Source: CAVQFB01 sp963711675 (lineage in GTDB: Bacteria > Acidobacteriota > Terriglobia > Terriglobales > Acidobacteriaceae). Taken from it: a stretch of 64,000 nt of DNA. The position numbers and the translations under genes are program-made. Location of the stretch: assembly GCA_963711675.1 (NCBI GenBank), contig CAVQFB010000005.1, forward strand, positions 290,887 to 354,886, read 5' to 3'. Position 1 is the stretch's first letter, and each line of letters starts with the position of its first letter. The notes beneath the pieces were generated by a model, which had not been told where the DNA came from, searched no databases, and was given only the letters and a program-made list of their open reading frames with translations. This document shows positions 8,672-19,142 of this stretch, one piece after another.

Positions 8672-10314
8672 ATGAACCTCCCTGGCAAACCCCGGCCTTC
8701 ACTGGAAAGCGAACACTTCCACGTGATCGTGATCGGCGGCGGAATCAACGGCGTGGCCATTGCCCGCGAATGCGCCAGCGCCGGACGCCGCACGTTGCTG
8801 GTGGAAGAACACGACTTTGCCGCCGGGACGACCAGCCGCTCAACCCGCATCATCCACGGTGGCTTGCGCTACCTGGAACACGGCGAGCTTGGCCTGGTTC
8901 GCGAGAGTCTTGGGGCTCGAAGAGCGCTGCTTCGCCGACATCCTCACCTGGTGCATCCCATGCAGTTCCTGCTCGCAATCGATGGCAACAGCCGTCGCAG
9001 TGCGTTGAGCGTCCGAGCAGGCCTCTGGCTCTACCGCCGCATGGGAGGATCGGCTTTGCGCAGCAAGCCCGCCGAATTCGAGCACAAGCGCCTCGAGCAA
9101 TGGCTCGACTCCGGCCGCCGCTGGTCAATTTTCAGTTATGAAGACGCTCAGTGCGAGTTCCCGGAAAGGCTGGTAGCGGAATGGCTGGTCGAAGCGACGC
9201 AAGCCGGCGCCGTTGCGCGCAACCATACGCGCGTGCTCAGCGTTAACATCACTCATGGCAGGGTCCGCGGCGTCATGCTGCGCGACCAACTGACAGGCAA
9301 AGAGGAACGCGTGGAAGCCACATGGGTCATCAATGCGACGGGCCCTTGGGCTGACCGCGTGTGCCAGGGCTCTTCCGTCAACACGAAGAATCCCATGGTC
9401 GGCGGAGTGCGCGGCTCCCATATCGTGCTCCCGTTATTCGCTGGCGCACCTTCTTCGGCGCTGTATACCGAAGCCACCGATGGACGCCCGATGTTCGTGA
9501 TCCCTTGGAATGAGCAGGTGTTGGTCGGAACCACGGAAGTTCCCGACACGGGAGACCCCGCAAAAACTCACGCTTCGCAGGACGAAATCGAGTACCTCCT
9601 GACTCTCTAAAGAAACTATTGCCCAAGGCGAAGGTGCAGCCGGAAAACATCCGCTACTCGTTCGCCGGGGTGCGCCCACTGCCCTACTCCGCCGACAAAG
9701 ACCTCGGCGCTATCAGCCGGCATCACTTTCTTCATGATCACAAGCACGATGGCGCGTCGCACATGATCTCGGTCATCGGCGGGAAGCTCACTACCGCGGC
9801 TGAACTCGCACGTCAGTGTGCCCGCAAGATCGGCATCGACACCGCGAAGTCAGAGTCAGTATCCGTCATCGGGAACGGTTCACTCGATCCCCTGCTCGAC
9901 CAGTGGGTGCTGGAAATTGCCGAAGCCGGCAGCGTGAGTGAATCCACCGCGCGCAGCATTGTTGAGTGGCACGGGAAGCGGGCCCTTGATATCTCTCAGA
10001 TGGCGATGAGCAGTGCGGAGCTCCGGGCGCCATTGTGCTCGCACACCGAACACATTGTCGCTGAGGCTGTGGACGCCATATCCCACGAGTGCGCGGTCAC
10101 CCTCGGCGACGTCTTGCTCAGGCGGGTTCCCGTGGCCCTTGGGCCCTGCTGGTCGGAATCATGCAGCCGTGAGGCCGCGATGCGGATCGCGGCAGCTCTG
10201 CACTGGAGTGAGTTGCAGACGGCCGCGGAGCTTGAGTCCTTCGAAACCGAACGCGCTGCTTTCCTGCGCAAACCGGTAAATCTGAACCGCGCGTTCCAGC
10301 ACGCCGCAGACTGA
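8672..10314 (+). CDS. glpD: Aerobic glycerol-3-phosphate dehydrogenase, split by a frameshift
   Basis: An FAD-dependent GlpD that oxidises glycerol 3-phosphate to dihydroxyacetone phosphate at the membrane and feeds electrons to quinone. The first part (to about 9605) has the dinucleotide-binding motif VIGGGINGVAIAREC, then TSRSTRIIHGGLRYLE. The frame stops at 9608-9610. The next frame (9619 onward) continues the same protein with IRYSFAGVRPL and SVIGGKLTTAAELA, followed by the C-terminal cap. One missing base within GACTCTCTAAAG restores one chain of about 547 residues, the usual family length. Everything else is well conserved, so a sequencing error is as likely as a true mutation. The matching kinase glpK lies 30 kb away, and a glycerophosphodiesterase follows immediately on the opposite strand. 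Confidence 0.9.
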
Positions 10315-10329
10315 GAATCTCCTCGCGCT

Positions 10330-10983
10330 CTACTTCCCTACCATTCTCCCCAGGAGTTCTGTGTCGTCGGAGATAATCCCGTCAGCTCCCCAATCCGCGA
10401 ACCGCACCATCGCTTCCCTATCGTTGACGGTCCAGACGAACAGTTTTTTTCCTGCGCCATGTACGCGCTCGATCAGTTCCTGATTGACAAGCTTCTGGTG
10501 CGGGATCACATAATGCACCTCCAGATCCGGCCAGCGGAACAGCTCCTCCGCCCTGTCAGCGATCAAGCCAAGCGGAATCCCCGAATCCAGCGCGCGCACC
10601 TCTTGCAGCACACCCGGCAGGAATGAAGACACCACATTTCCGCGAACCGGAGGATGTGTCTTGAGCGCGGCGGCAACCTTTTCCGCCAGGCCGCTGACCT
10701 TTAACTCGATATCGAGGAATGCACTCCGCTGATATCGCGCCATTACGTCTTCGAAGGGCGGCAACTCCTCCAACTCGCCCGCGTTGGCTAGCGCCACCTC
10801 AATTCCCTCCGCCCTCGGGTCGTGGCAAAGCACGGCCCGTCTGTCCGCAGTGAGCCGGACGTCAAACTCAAGTCCGTCGCAACCGTGCTCTAGCGCAAGG
10901 TCAAACGACGCAATTGTGTTTTCGGGAATAAATCTGGTGGCCCGCGCACCTCGGTGCCCGAGAAGCAGAGGTCGGCTGAACAT
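10330..10983 (-). CDS. Glycerophosphodiester phosphodiesterase
   Basis: A protein of 217 residues of the GDPD family, which cleaves glycerophosphodiesters to glycerol 3-phosphate and an alcohol. The N-terminus carries the family signature LGHRGAR, then PENTIASF, the metal ligands in GLEFDVRLTADR and the second His in LCHDPR. The C-terminus has the typical VWTVNDREAM and DGIISDD. There is no signal peptide, so it probably acts in the cytoplasm like UgpQ. It is convergent with glpD, only 15 bases away, and its product would be glpD's substrate, which makes a functional link reasonable although they are not in one operon. Confidence 0.92.
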   Translation of the reverse strand: MFSRPLLLGHRGARATRFIPENTIASFDLALEHGCDGLEFDVRLTADRRAVLCHDPRAEGIEVALANAGELEELPPFEDVMARYQRSAFLDIELKVSGLAEKVAAALKTHPPVRGNVVSSFLPGVLQEVRALDSGIPLGLIADRAEELFRWPDLEVHYVIPHQKLVNQELIERVHGAGKKLFVWTVNDREAMVRFADWGADGIISDDTELLGRMVGK

Positions 10984-11078
10984 TGGAGTACGTTTGACGC
11001 AGAAAAAAGCGATCGATTCGCGGGCCGATCACGCACGAACCGCATGGCGCATTTGGTTGCACCAGAAACGGTGCAACC

Positions 11079-11387
11079 TTAATCCAGATCGAAATCGCGG
11101 ATCGGCTTGCCCGTATCGGGCAACTCTTTCGCCCGCCTGACCGCTTCCTGAAATTTCTTCTCCAGGACGTCGGAAGCGTGCTTCTGCGCCTCGACCGACT
11201 GCCGGAAGATAGACTCGCGGCGGCTGTCCTGCTCGCGCATCGCACGGGCCGCCTCCTCCATATCGTTAAACGTCTTGGGTGCTACCGGCGCAGTGTGGGC
11301 AATCACCGCCTGAGTCTTGGGGTCGACCTTTAACACGGCTCCGCAGCAAGGGCAGGTCAGCTCGAAGGCTGCAAGATCCTTCACCAT
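11079..11387 (-). CDS. Small zinc-ribbon-like hypothetical protein
   Basis: A protein of 102 residues. Residues about 10-25 form a single knuckle, LTCPCCGAVLKVD, of the Cys-x-Cys-Cys type resembling half of a zinc ribbon; no second knuckle is visible, so metal binding could need a dimer. The rest is charged and predicted helical, with an REQDSRRESIFRQSVE stretch that could form a coiled coil. It lies 24 bases downstream of a membrane protein gene and upstream of the phosphodiesterase on the same strand, suggesting a minus-strand transcription unit. Function unknown. Confidence 0.7.
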   Translation of the reverse strand: MVKDLAAFELTCPCCGAVLKVDPKTQAVIAHTAPVAPKTFNDMEEAARAMREQDSRRESIFRQSVEAQKHASDVLEKKFQEAVRRAKELPDTGKPIRDFDLD

Positions 11388-11411
11388 AACTCAAATCATA
11401 CGCCAATTCGC

Positions 11412-11762
11412 CTAATGTCTTAAGCGGATCGGCAAGAGCTTGAACAGATGCACCATTTCCCAGCCCAGGAGGAACACCGAGGCAATCACCACCATAACCG
11501 CGATCACTTCCCCAAAATTCATGCGGTTCTTGTTCGGCTCGAAGCGCCGCGCCCCCAGGCTCAGGATATTCAAGGTGGCAAACCCGAATACCAGGGCCCA
11601 CAGGATGTTATAGACATCGCCCTTCTTGCCGTAATACTGGGCCACGAGCAGCGTCCCAAAGGACGTGAATGGGGACAGGCGTAGAGTCGCATTCATCCTC
11701 GCCATCAGGCGGGACGCGTACACCATGCCGGTAGCCCAAACAAGCAGCAGAGCCGAATCCAT
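11412..11762 (-). CDS. Small membrane protein
   Basis: A protein of 116 residues with about three hydrophobic segments: near the N-terminus (ALLLVWATGMVYA), in the middle (YNILWALVFGFATLNILSLG) and near the C-terminus (GEVIAVMVVIASVFLLGWEM). No family was recognised. It heads the minus-strand group that runs into the zinc-ribbon-like gene and the phosphodiesterase. Confidence 0.65.
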   Translation of the reverse strand: MDSALLLVWATGMVYASRLMARMNATLRLSPFTSFGTLLVAQYYGKKGDVYNILWALVFGFATLNILSLGARRFEPNKNRMNFGEVIAVMVVIASVFLLGWEMVHLFKLLPIRLRH

Positions 11763-11957
11763 GCGTTGCCGTACGAACGCCCAAGGGGTTCAAAGCCCAA
11801 AAAAAGTTTAACCTTTTTTAGGCATGACATCAGAACACAATTGTTCGTCCGAATCTCTCTTGCAATCTCGCGCGGAGGGCGACGCTATTCCTCCGTCTCA
11901 CTCGAACCGGCGCAAACTCGACGGCAGGTTTTTCCCGCAGGTTAGAATGGCGCACTC

Positions 11958-14326
11958 ATGAAGACGAATTTCCCAGCCCTCCTACTGATGCTGGTTTCCC
12001 TCTCGCTGTGTTGCCCCGCCAAGGACGATTCCGCCACTCTCGCTGCCCGAGCCCACGCCGCATTAGCGACAACCCACGGCCGTCTCAAGATGCCCGGCCT
12101 CCAGGGCCCGGTCGACGTCCTGCGCGACCGCTGGGGCGTCGCTCATATCTACGCCGAAAACCAGCATGACCTGTTCTTCGCCCAAGGCGTGGTCGCCGCT
12201 CAGGATCGCCTCTTCCAGATGGAGCTGTGGAAGCGCTCCGGCCAGGGCCGTCTCGCCGAAATCCTCGGGCCTTCGGCCCTCCCTCGCGACATCAGTGCTC
12301 GCCCGCTCCGCTATCGCGGCGATATGGATACGGAATACAAGAGCTATGCGGTTGACGCGAAAGAAATCCTCGAAGCCTTCACTGACGGAATCAACGCCTA
12401 CATCGCCAGCCTCGACGCCCCCGGCGGCTCCGGGCTCCCCCTTGAATTTCAGCTCGCAGGATTCAAGCCTGAGCCCTGGAAACCGGAAGACTGCCTCAAC
12501 CGTATGGCCGCCTATTCCATGACCGGAAACGCTTCGAGCGAACTGCTCGACGCCGAGCTAGTCTCTAAACTCGGTGCAGAAAAAGCAGCTAAGCTGCTCG
12601 ATCTCGACCCCGCAGTAGCGCTCGATCCTGCGTCTGGCCTCGACTTCGCCGGCCTCTCACCCGACTTGCTCAAGAACCTCGTCGGCAGCGACCAGCGCAT
12701 CGAATTCCCTCAACACGCCGTCGAAGGCAGCAACAACTGGACCATATCCGGTGCGCTGACCAAGTCCGGCAAGCCGCTCCTGGCCAATGATCCGCACCGT
12801 GTCATGGCCGAGCCATCTCTGCGTTACATGGTCCATCTTGTCGCACCCGGCTGGGACGTAATCGGTGCCGGCGAACCGGGCCTGCCCGGCGTTGCTCTCG
12901 GCCACAATCAGCAGATCGCATGGGGCTTCACCATTTTCGGGCTCGACCAGCAGGATCTCTACCTCGAGGACTCAACCCCGCCGACCCTCTGCAATACAAG
13001 GCCGACCGGGGTTGGGAGCGCATGAAAGTTGAACGTGAGAGTTTTGCCGTCAAGGGCGGCCCGAAAGTCGATGTCGATCTGAAGTTCACCCGGCACGGCC
13101 CTGTGCTCTGGGAGGACGGTAAGCGAGCGCTCGCCCTCCGCTGGGTCGGCAGCGAGCCGGGTACTGCCGGTTACCTGGCGTCACTCGCCGTGGATCGCGC
13201 GCTGGACTGGCGGGGATTTGAGGCTGGCATGGCGCGCTGGAAGGTGCCCTCAGAAAACGTCGTCTATGCCGACGCCCGAGGCAACATCGGCGAACATTCC
13301 ACGGGTCTCGCCCCATACCGCCGGAATTGGACGGGCCTTTTACCCGCTCCGGGCACCGGCCAGTTTGAGTGGTCCGGGTTCGTTCCCAGCCAGTCACTGC
13401 CGCATTCGTTCAACCCCGCCGCTGGACTGATCGCGACTGCCAACCACAAAACGATTCCCGAGGGCTTTCCCTACAAGGTGGGCTACGAGTGGGCGCCCTC
13501 GTATCGCTTTCGCCGCATCACGAATGTGCTCTCGGCCGTGCGGGACCGCGGCCAGAAACTTTCCGTCGAGGATCTCGAGCGGCTGCAGACTGACGTACTT
13601 TCTCTACCCGCCCTCGAATTGCAGGCCGCTCTGCGCACCGCAGCCGGAACGCATCCCGACGCCAACGCGCAATTACTTCTGCTATGGGATGGAACTCTCG
13701 CCCGTGACTCCGCCGCAGCCGCGCTCTACGAGATCTGGTTACAGGAACTCACCCACGAAGTCGTGAAGAGAGCAGCGCCTCAGTCTGTTTGGGAGACTCT
13801 GGCGGATTGGCCCCTGCCCCTTGTGCTTAGAAGCCTCTCGCACCCTGCGGAAGAAGTGTTCGGCACGGACCCGGCCAAAGCGCGCGACCAGCTTCTGCTG
13901 GAAACTCTTTCTCGTGCCTCAGCCGCCCTCGGCAAGCTGCAAGGGCCCGATCCCGCGAAATGGTCATGGGGGAAACTGCACGTCGTTCATTTTCGCCATC
14001 CGCTAGATCAAGTCGATCCAAGCGCCGCCACGCTTTTCGACAGCGGCCCGTTGCCCCGCCCCGGCGACGAATACACCGTCAATGCAACCGGATATTTCGG
14101 GTCGTCCTACGATCAGGTCTCCGGCGCGAGCTATCGCGAAATTCTCGACACCAGCGATTGGGATCAATCACTTGCGGTCAATACGCCCGGCCAAAGCGGC
14201 CAGCCCGGCAGCCCGCACTACGCGGATCTCTTGCAACTCTGGGACGAGGGCAAGTATTTCCCGCTTGTCTACTCCCGTAAAGCGGTAGAGAAAGAAGCGA
14301 CAGAGAAGCTGGTGCTGGAGCCGTAG
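11958..14326 (+). CDS. Penicillin acylase family protein (Ntn hydrolase), split by a frameshift
   Basis: A secreted Ntn-hydrolase of the penicillin/acyl-homoserine-lactone acylase family, about 790 residues when rejoined. Residues 1-21 are a signal peptide. The alpha-chain region has DRWGVAHIYAEN and AQDRLFQMELWKRSGQGRLAE. The autoprocessing site EGSNNW has the beta-chain nucleophile Ser258. The first frame holds to about 12970; the remaining sequence (from about 12975, beginning LNPADPLQYK) lies in another frame with TRHGPVL, GNIGEHSTGLAPYR and TANHKT. A single missing base in CTCGAGGACTC explains the break. Such enzymes cleave amides of aromatic or fatty acyl groups; substrate (beta-lactam, AHL or other) cannot be assigned. 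The gene is likely intact in the organism. Confidence 0.85.
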
Positions 14327-14423
14327 GGGTGACTGTGAATGCTATACCCCTGATTTCAACAGGTATCTTGCTCCGCCGATGCAAGTCCGCCTATTATCAG
14401 CGTTTGTCGCGACTCTCAATCTA

Positions 14424-14907
14424 ATGTCGACCCCAGCTTTCAGAACCGAGACGACCGGAACATCGAAGCGCAAAAGACTCGCGCTTGTCGTTGTTGCCCT
14501 GGCGCTGGGGGCCTTGGTGTGGTTCGCATTCAGAACATTACGACGGTTGATGATGCTGGGATATGTCGATTCTGCCATCGTTCGAGTGCGAGCGGTCGTG
14601 GTGGCGGAAATCCAGTTCGCCAAGGCGCATCCAGACATAGGTTACACCTGCACAATTTCGCAATTGGCCCCAGAACCAGCTAGTGGCGAGGCTGGCGAGC
14701 GAGGGAATTGACAATGGCTATGCGTTCGGCATCATCGGATGCCAAAAGTCAGACCGCCAGATACCAAATTCGATGTACCAAGTAACCGCACGTCCATTGC
14801 GCTCAGGATTGCCAGCGTTCTGCTCCGATTCATCCGGTGTTGTAAGGTCCGACGATACAGGGTCGGTCGAGAGATGTTTGGCGACCGGAGTTCCTCTGGG
14901 TAGTTGA
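14424..14907 (+). CDS. Pilin-like or pseudopilin-like membrane protein, split by a frameshift
   Basis: The first frame starts at ATG 14424 and has a hydrophobic segment after a KRKR patch (LALVVVALALGALVWFAF), followed by YVDSAIVRVRAVVVAEIQ and YTCTISQLA. A different frame from about 14670 continues QNQLVARLASEGIDNGYAF and IIGCQKSDRQIPNS, with PAFCSDSSGVVR near its end. Together they make about 161 residues with a layout like Acidobacterial pseudopilin-related proteins: an N-terminal helix and a small globular head with a Cys pair. There is no prepilin peptidase site before the helix, so true pilin processing is doubtful. One extra base near 14670 accounts for the shift. Family assignment is tentative. 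Confidence 0.5.
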
Positions 14908-14999
14908 CGTAACATCGCGATAGCACCAATAACAGACGACACCCAATCGCACATCGTCCTCCCCTAGCCTCTCTCCCCATCCGTGGGAAGATAGTCTTG

Positions 15000-15691
15000 A
15001 TGCCTAATCATCCCAAAACCATCTTCTTTGACGTCGGCAATACTCTGCTCTTCCCCAACCGCGAGCGCATCCTTGCCCCGCTCTATGAACGTGGCGCCGT
15101 CCCCACCGACGACGAGTGGAAAGCCCTCGAACGCAAAACCAAGAACGAATTTGACGACATCCTTGAGCACCACCGACCGTGCCGACCACAGCTTCTGGTG
15201 GATGTTCTACACCCACCTCACCGATCAGCTCAGGATCGCAGACGAATCGGTTCGCGACTCGCTGGTCGCCGCTACCCGCACTTCGTCCAATTGGGACAAT
15301 ATGCCTTCAGGCACCCGCGCAGCTCTCGAACGCATCCGCAAGAAATTTCGCATCGGCGTGATCTCCAACGCCGACGGCAAAATCGCCGAACTGCTCGACC
15401 GTTGTGGCATCGCCGAATGTTTCCTCAGCATCACCGACTCCGGCATCATGGGCCGCGAGAAGCCCGACCCCGTGATCTTCCATGCCGCCCTGAACGAACT
15501 CGGCGCAACTGCCCAGGAAAGCCTCTACGTCGGCGACGTCTATTCGGTCGACTACTCTCGGCGCCACTGGCGCCGGAATGCAAGCCATGCTCTTCGACGT
15601 TGCCGGCGCCTATCGCGACAAAGGATTGCCGCGAGTTGCGTCACTTTCGGAGCTGAACGACACCTCGGAGTCTGACGGTTGTTGCGGTTGA
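15000..15691 (+). CDS. HAD-family hydrolase, split by two frameshifts
   Basis: A HAD-superfamily phosphatase of about 229 residues spread over three frames. Segment one (15000-15165) has motif I as IFFDVGNTLL, in which the first Asp is the nucleophile and the usual second Asp is replaced by Asn, a variant seen in some members. Segment two (about 15166-15555) carries motif II (IGVISNADGK), the motif III lysine in MGREKPDP and motif IV in YVGDVYSVDY. Segment three (about 15560-15691) completes ATGAGMQAMLFD and ends ASLSELND. Each shift is equivalent to one extra base. The start ATG is chosen over the preceding TTG. The substrate is unknown. Confidence 0.75.
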
Positions 15692-15770
15692 CTGGCGTCA
15701 GCGCACCGTGACGAGTGTGATCATGCTGGGATTGGGAACTTACCTGGCTACAAGCGAATCGAAATGAGAA

Positions 15771-17408
15771 TCAAGCAGACGGTTGCTGCAGGGTGATCAC
15801 CTGGTGGTCGTGACAATCCGTGTGCATCGATTCATATATCTGACCCAGCAGGTCTTTTCCATACCGGCTCAGAAAATACACTCCGGCGACTTCGCGCTCC
15901 TGCAAAGCCTTCTCCGGGTACAGTGATTTGCTCAGCAATTCCGCGTGGCGACCGACCATCTCGCTCTGCCGTAACTCCGCCCGCGCCGCGCGTGATCGCA
16001 ACTGCTCCAGCTGATGCTGTATTTTCGACGCGGCATTGTCCGACGCTTCGAGCAACGTCTTGTCCAGCCGCTCCAATGACTCCCGTATCGACGCCATCGA
16101 TCGGTCGACCGATTCCTTGGCACGCTCAAACGCGCTTTGCAAGTCTGCGGGCAGAACCCGCCGCGCAAGCGTTTCCCGCAAGTGCTCGGGCCCGGGAAGA
16201 AGGTCGGTAAATGCCACGCCGTACTTCTCCAGCAATCGCTGAGGTTTTGGTTCTACAATCGTCGCCGAGAAGCGGGGTAGAACCGGCGTCACCCGCCCCA
16301 GCAACGCCTCATAGACGACCGCTGCCTGGGCGAAGTACGCCACCTCCGCCGCGCCACCCGTGTACGCCAGCGTCGGCAGCAGGTAATCCTCCACCACCGG
16401 ACGCAGCAGCACGTTGGCGTTGAAGTTCTGCGGATGATCGGCAATCTGCCGCAGTAACTCCGCCCTCGAAATCTTCTCTTCGCCAATAACGAACTCGTCT
16501 TCTCCCGGCTTTCCGTTGGATCGCCGGTGAACCACCACCCGCACGCCGCTCTTCAGAGCAAACAGCAGCGTGGACGAAGGCGTCACTTTTACCTGCTGGT
16601 GATATCCCGCGGCCTCGAGTTCCCTGCCCCGAGCCAGCAGCGCGTCGTCCAGCCGCGCAGCATTTTCGATGGCAGCGCGATAGATCGGCTCCGCAACGGC
16701 ATTCAACTCGGGATCGGAAGCATCGAGCAGAATCACGCCCCAATCAGCAAACAACTTGGCAAACAGGCGCGCGAATGCGCTCCCCAACGTCTCCCCCGGG
16801 CGGTAGGTCTCCCGCAGAAACTCTGCAACCTCTGTTTCCCCCAGAAGCGAAACCGCTTCCTGCGTGACCGCCGTGATCTCATCGCCAAGGACTACCGTGT
16901 CAACCGGTGCATCCGCCACCCCCTGGCTGCTAGTGGCAAGCTTCACCAGACCGCCCTCCGCGCCGGGAATCGATGTATGGTTCACTTCCGCCAGATCGTG
17001 ATCCGTGGTTGCCAGCCAGAACACCGGCACGCAATCTACCCCACCAGCAGACGCTTCTGCCGCCAGCTTCACTGCGGTGAGCGCCTTATACAGTGCAAAC
17101 GCAGGCCCGCCAAACAATCCCACCTGCTGTCCCGTCACCACAACAGAGGCGCTGTCCCGCAGCCGCGCGACATTCTCCAGCGTCTTCGCCGACGCACCGA
17201 AAGCCCGGTTCTGGCGATCCAGCGTCGCAGCCACGCGGGCACGGCGGCCATCGTCATACTGCAACGCGTCGGCCTCCGCCTTAAACCATTCGCTGAACTG
17301 TGCGGATCGGGGATAAAACTGCTGAACCTTGGGATAGTGGGATAGAAAGTCGGCGAAAAGCCGAGTCGTGTGCGGAATCTGGCTGAACGGCAGACACTCC
17401 GTCTTCAC
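15771..17408 (-). CDS. bshC: Bacillithiol biosynthesis cysteine-adding enzyme BshC
   Basis: A BshC homologue of about 545 residues, the putative ligase adding cysteine to glucosaminyl malate in the last step of bacillithiol synthesis. Recognisable segments are PFSQIPHTTRLF at the N-terminus, VVTGQQVGLFGGPAFALYK, VPVFWLATTDHDLAEVNH, TLAYTGGAAEVAYF and a C-terminal coiled coil of about 90 residues, which mediates dimerisation in the family. The GTG at 17408 is chosen because a GAGG-containing stretch precedes it and the family begins near this point; an upstream GTG at 17459 would add 17 unlikely residues. bshA and bshB are not in the window. Bacillithiol as the thiol of this organism is inferred. 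Confidence 0.9.
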   Translation of the reverse strand: MKTECLPFSQIPHTTRLFADFLSHYPKVQQFYPRSAQFSEWFKAEADALQYDDGRRARVAATLDRQNRAFGASAKTLENVARLRDSASVVVTGQQVGLFGGPAFALYKALTAVKLAAEASAGGVDCVPVFWLATTDHDLAEVNHTSIPGAEGGLVKLATSSQGVADAPVDTVVLGDEITAVTQEAVSLLGETEVAEFLRETYRPGETLGSAFARLFAKLFADWGVILLDASDPELNAVAEPIYRAAIENAARLDDALLARGRELEAAGYHQQVKVTPSSTLLFALKSGVRVVVHRRSNGKPGEDEFVIGEEKISRAELLRQIADHPQNFNANVLLRPVVEDYLLPTLAYTGGAAEVAYFAQAAVVYEALLGRVTPVLPRFSATIVEPKPQRLLEKYGVAFTDLLPGPEHLRETLARRVLPADLQSAFERAKESVDRSMASIRESLERLDKTLLEASDNAASKIQHQLEQLRSRAARAELRQSEMVGRHAELLSKSLYPEKALQEREVAGVYFLSRYGKDLLGQIYESMHTDCHDHQVITLQQPSA

Positions 17409-17662
17409 CCGCACCTCACACGACAGCACTGGGCAGTCAAGTTCATAGTCAGGGTGCACGCTGTACAGACGTGCAGACTAATCAGATGTCATAGCCCCAA
17501 TCTGGTCGCAAAGAGTTACCGGACAAGGCGTAACACTGGTCGTCGCCCGATTATCCCCTAGACTCAGCCTCTGACGCATCTCACACTGCCGCTGCCAAGC
17601 AAATCTCACCGTGATATTCTCATCCTAAAGCCCTGATCATCCTGTTCTGTCAGGTGGAATTT

Positions 17663-18526
17663 ATGCGCAGATCCAGCCTTACTCTCCTTGCTGTGGTTAT
17701 GTTCACGACGGCGCTCCTCGCCCAGGGGCCGCACCATTTCCAGCCCGGTTTCAACCTGTTCTCCAAGGATCAGGACATGCAACTCGGCAAGGAATCCGCA
17801 GCGCAGGTGCGCAAACAAATGACCGTCATCAACGATCCCGTGCTCACCAACTACGTGAATCTGGTCGGCAAGCGGCTGACAACCTCTCAGGAAGCACGCG
17901 ACAGCGGCTTCCCTTTCACCTTTGAAGTGGTCGCCGATCCCAGCATCAATGCCTTCGCTCTTCCCGGCGGCCCGATGTTCATCAATACCGGCCTGCTCAA
18001 AGCTGTCGACAGCGAGGCTCAACTCGCCGGCGTTATGGGACACGAGATGTCTCACGTCATTCTGCGCCACGGCACCAATCAGGCGTCCAAGGCTCAACTG
18101 CTGCAGCTGCCTGCTGTCCTGGCATCGCAGGTCGCTGGCGAGTCCGGCACCATGCTAGGCAAGCTCACCCAGATGGGCATCGGGCTGGGCGCTAACAGCG
18201 TGCTTCTCAGGTTCTCGCGCAACGCCGAAAGCCAGGCCGACCTCACCGGTTCGCACATTATGGCGGAATCCGGTTACGACCCGAAGGAGATGGCTCGCTT
18301 CTTCGAGAAGCTGAATGCCGAGGGAGGATCACGCGCTCCGCAATTTTTGTCTGACCACCCCAATCCCGATAACCGCGAGCGCGCCATTCAAGAAGAGGCC
18401 GAGCGGCTCCCCCAGCGCGAGTACGGCTACCAGACTGGACAATTCCAGCGCATGAAGCAGGTCGTCGCCGGAATCAAGGAACCCAAGCCGAAGCCTCCGG
18501 CACAACCAACCCAACCGACACAGTAG
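17663..18526 (+). CDS. Secreted M48-family metalloprotease
   Basis: A protein of 287 residues from ATG 17663, with AGGTGG just upstream (an in-frame GTG at 17654 is a weaker choice). Residues 1-22 are a signal peptide. The zinc motif is GHEMSHV with His127, Glu128 and His131, and the third ligand lies in the NAESQAD segment. The region FALPGGPMFINTGLL is typical of BepA/LoiP-like periplasmic M48 proteases, which degrade misfolded outer-membrane proteins. The proline- and lysine-rich C-terminal tail (KPKPPAQPTQPTQ) is probably disordered. There are no membrane segments beyond the signal, unlike HtpX. It likely serves envelope quality control; the specific substrate is unknown. Confidence 0.9.
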   Translation: MRRSSLTLLAVVMFTTALLAQGPHHFQPGFNLFSKDQDMQLGKESAAQVRKQMTVINDPVLTNYVNLVGKRLTTSQEARDSGFPFTFEVVADPSINAFALPGGPMFINTGLLKAVDSEAQLAGVMGHEMSHVILRHGTNQASKAQLLQLPAVLASQVAGESGTMLGKLTQMGIGLGANSVLLRFSRNAESQADLTGSHIMAESGYDPKEMARFFEKLNAEGGSRAPQFLSDHPNPDNRERAIQEEAERLPQREYGYQTGQFQRMKQVVAGIKEPKPKPPAQPTQPTQ

Positions 18527-18620
18527 GGCTCACCGATCGCTCCGCACACCGTTTGTGGAGCCGCTGCCCTCGCCGACGCATCTAACGAGCTGCGGCGGAC
18601 ATTCATCAAACCACAGACGA

Positions 18621-18690
18621 TGTGTGGGAGGGCACGGCTTTCAGCCGTGCCGACCCGCATAGATGAAAGACGGGGCTTTAGCCCCTGCCA
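18621..18690. repeat. Double-hairpin REP-like element
   Basis: Two adjacent perfect hairpins: GGCACGGCT-TTC-AGCCGTGCC at 18631-18651 and GGGGCT-TT-AGCCCC at 18672-18685. They follow the M48 protease gene and precede tmRNA. A similar paired-hairpin element occurs at 57600. No T-tract follows, so they resemble dispersed palindromic repeats more than intrinsic terminators. Confidence 0.65.
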
Positions 18691-18774
18691 AAAATACCGG
18701 TACTGCAGTTCATTGACTTCCATCCAGGCAAGACCTAGATTGGAAGTGGTTCTTTACAGGCCAAACCCACCAGT

Positions 18775-19142
18775 GGGGGCGTCACGGTTTCGACGGGGAT
18801 GCTTACGGCCAAGAGGCATGCCGGGGTGCACACACCCGTAATCGCGTGCAAAATGATAATTGCCAATCAACAGATGGCATACGCAGCCTAATTAGTTAGG
18901 CAGCCGCTCTCCGCAGCTTCGCCCTTGGGCTGCGAGCGAGCGTCACACAGAGGGCTGCTCTTTCCGGCTGCGTCTGGGCCGGAAGGCTAAGATCTCAGGC
19001 TAGCGGCTTGCGTTTCTTGTCCGTTCTGAGCGCCGGCCGCGAACGTCCCAGGGTAATGCCTGGGGCATGAACTGGACTACGCATGTAGGCTCTCGACCAG
19101 TAACATTTTCGGACGCGGGTTCGACTCCCGCCGCCTCCACCA
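18775..19142 (+). ncRNA. ssrA: Transfer-messenger RNA (tmRNA)
   Basis: A one-piece tmRNA of 368 bases. The 5' end GGGGGCG pairs with CGCCTCC at 19132-19138 to form the acceptor stem, with CCA encoded at 19140-19142. The conserved 5' tRNA-like segment GGTTTCGACGGGGAT and the 3' T-arm GGGTTCGACTCCC are present. Aligning the TAATC segment to the usual resume position gives codon GCG at 18844, so the encoded tag reads ACKMIIANQQMAYAA with TAA at 18889. The tag ends in YAA, a protease-degradation signal comparable to LAA. It rescues stalled ribosomes with SmpB. The ends and stem are seen directly; the exact resume codon is inferred. Confidence 0.95.

Noticed and set aside
18621..18690. Intrinsic terminator after the M48 protease
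   Set aside because: The hairpins are strong but no T-run follows, and the same design occurs elsewhere as a repeat.
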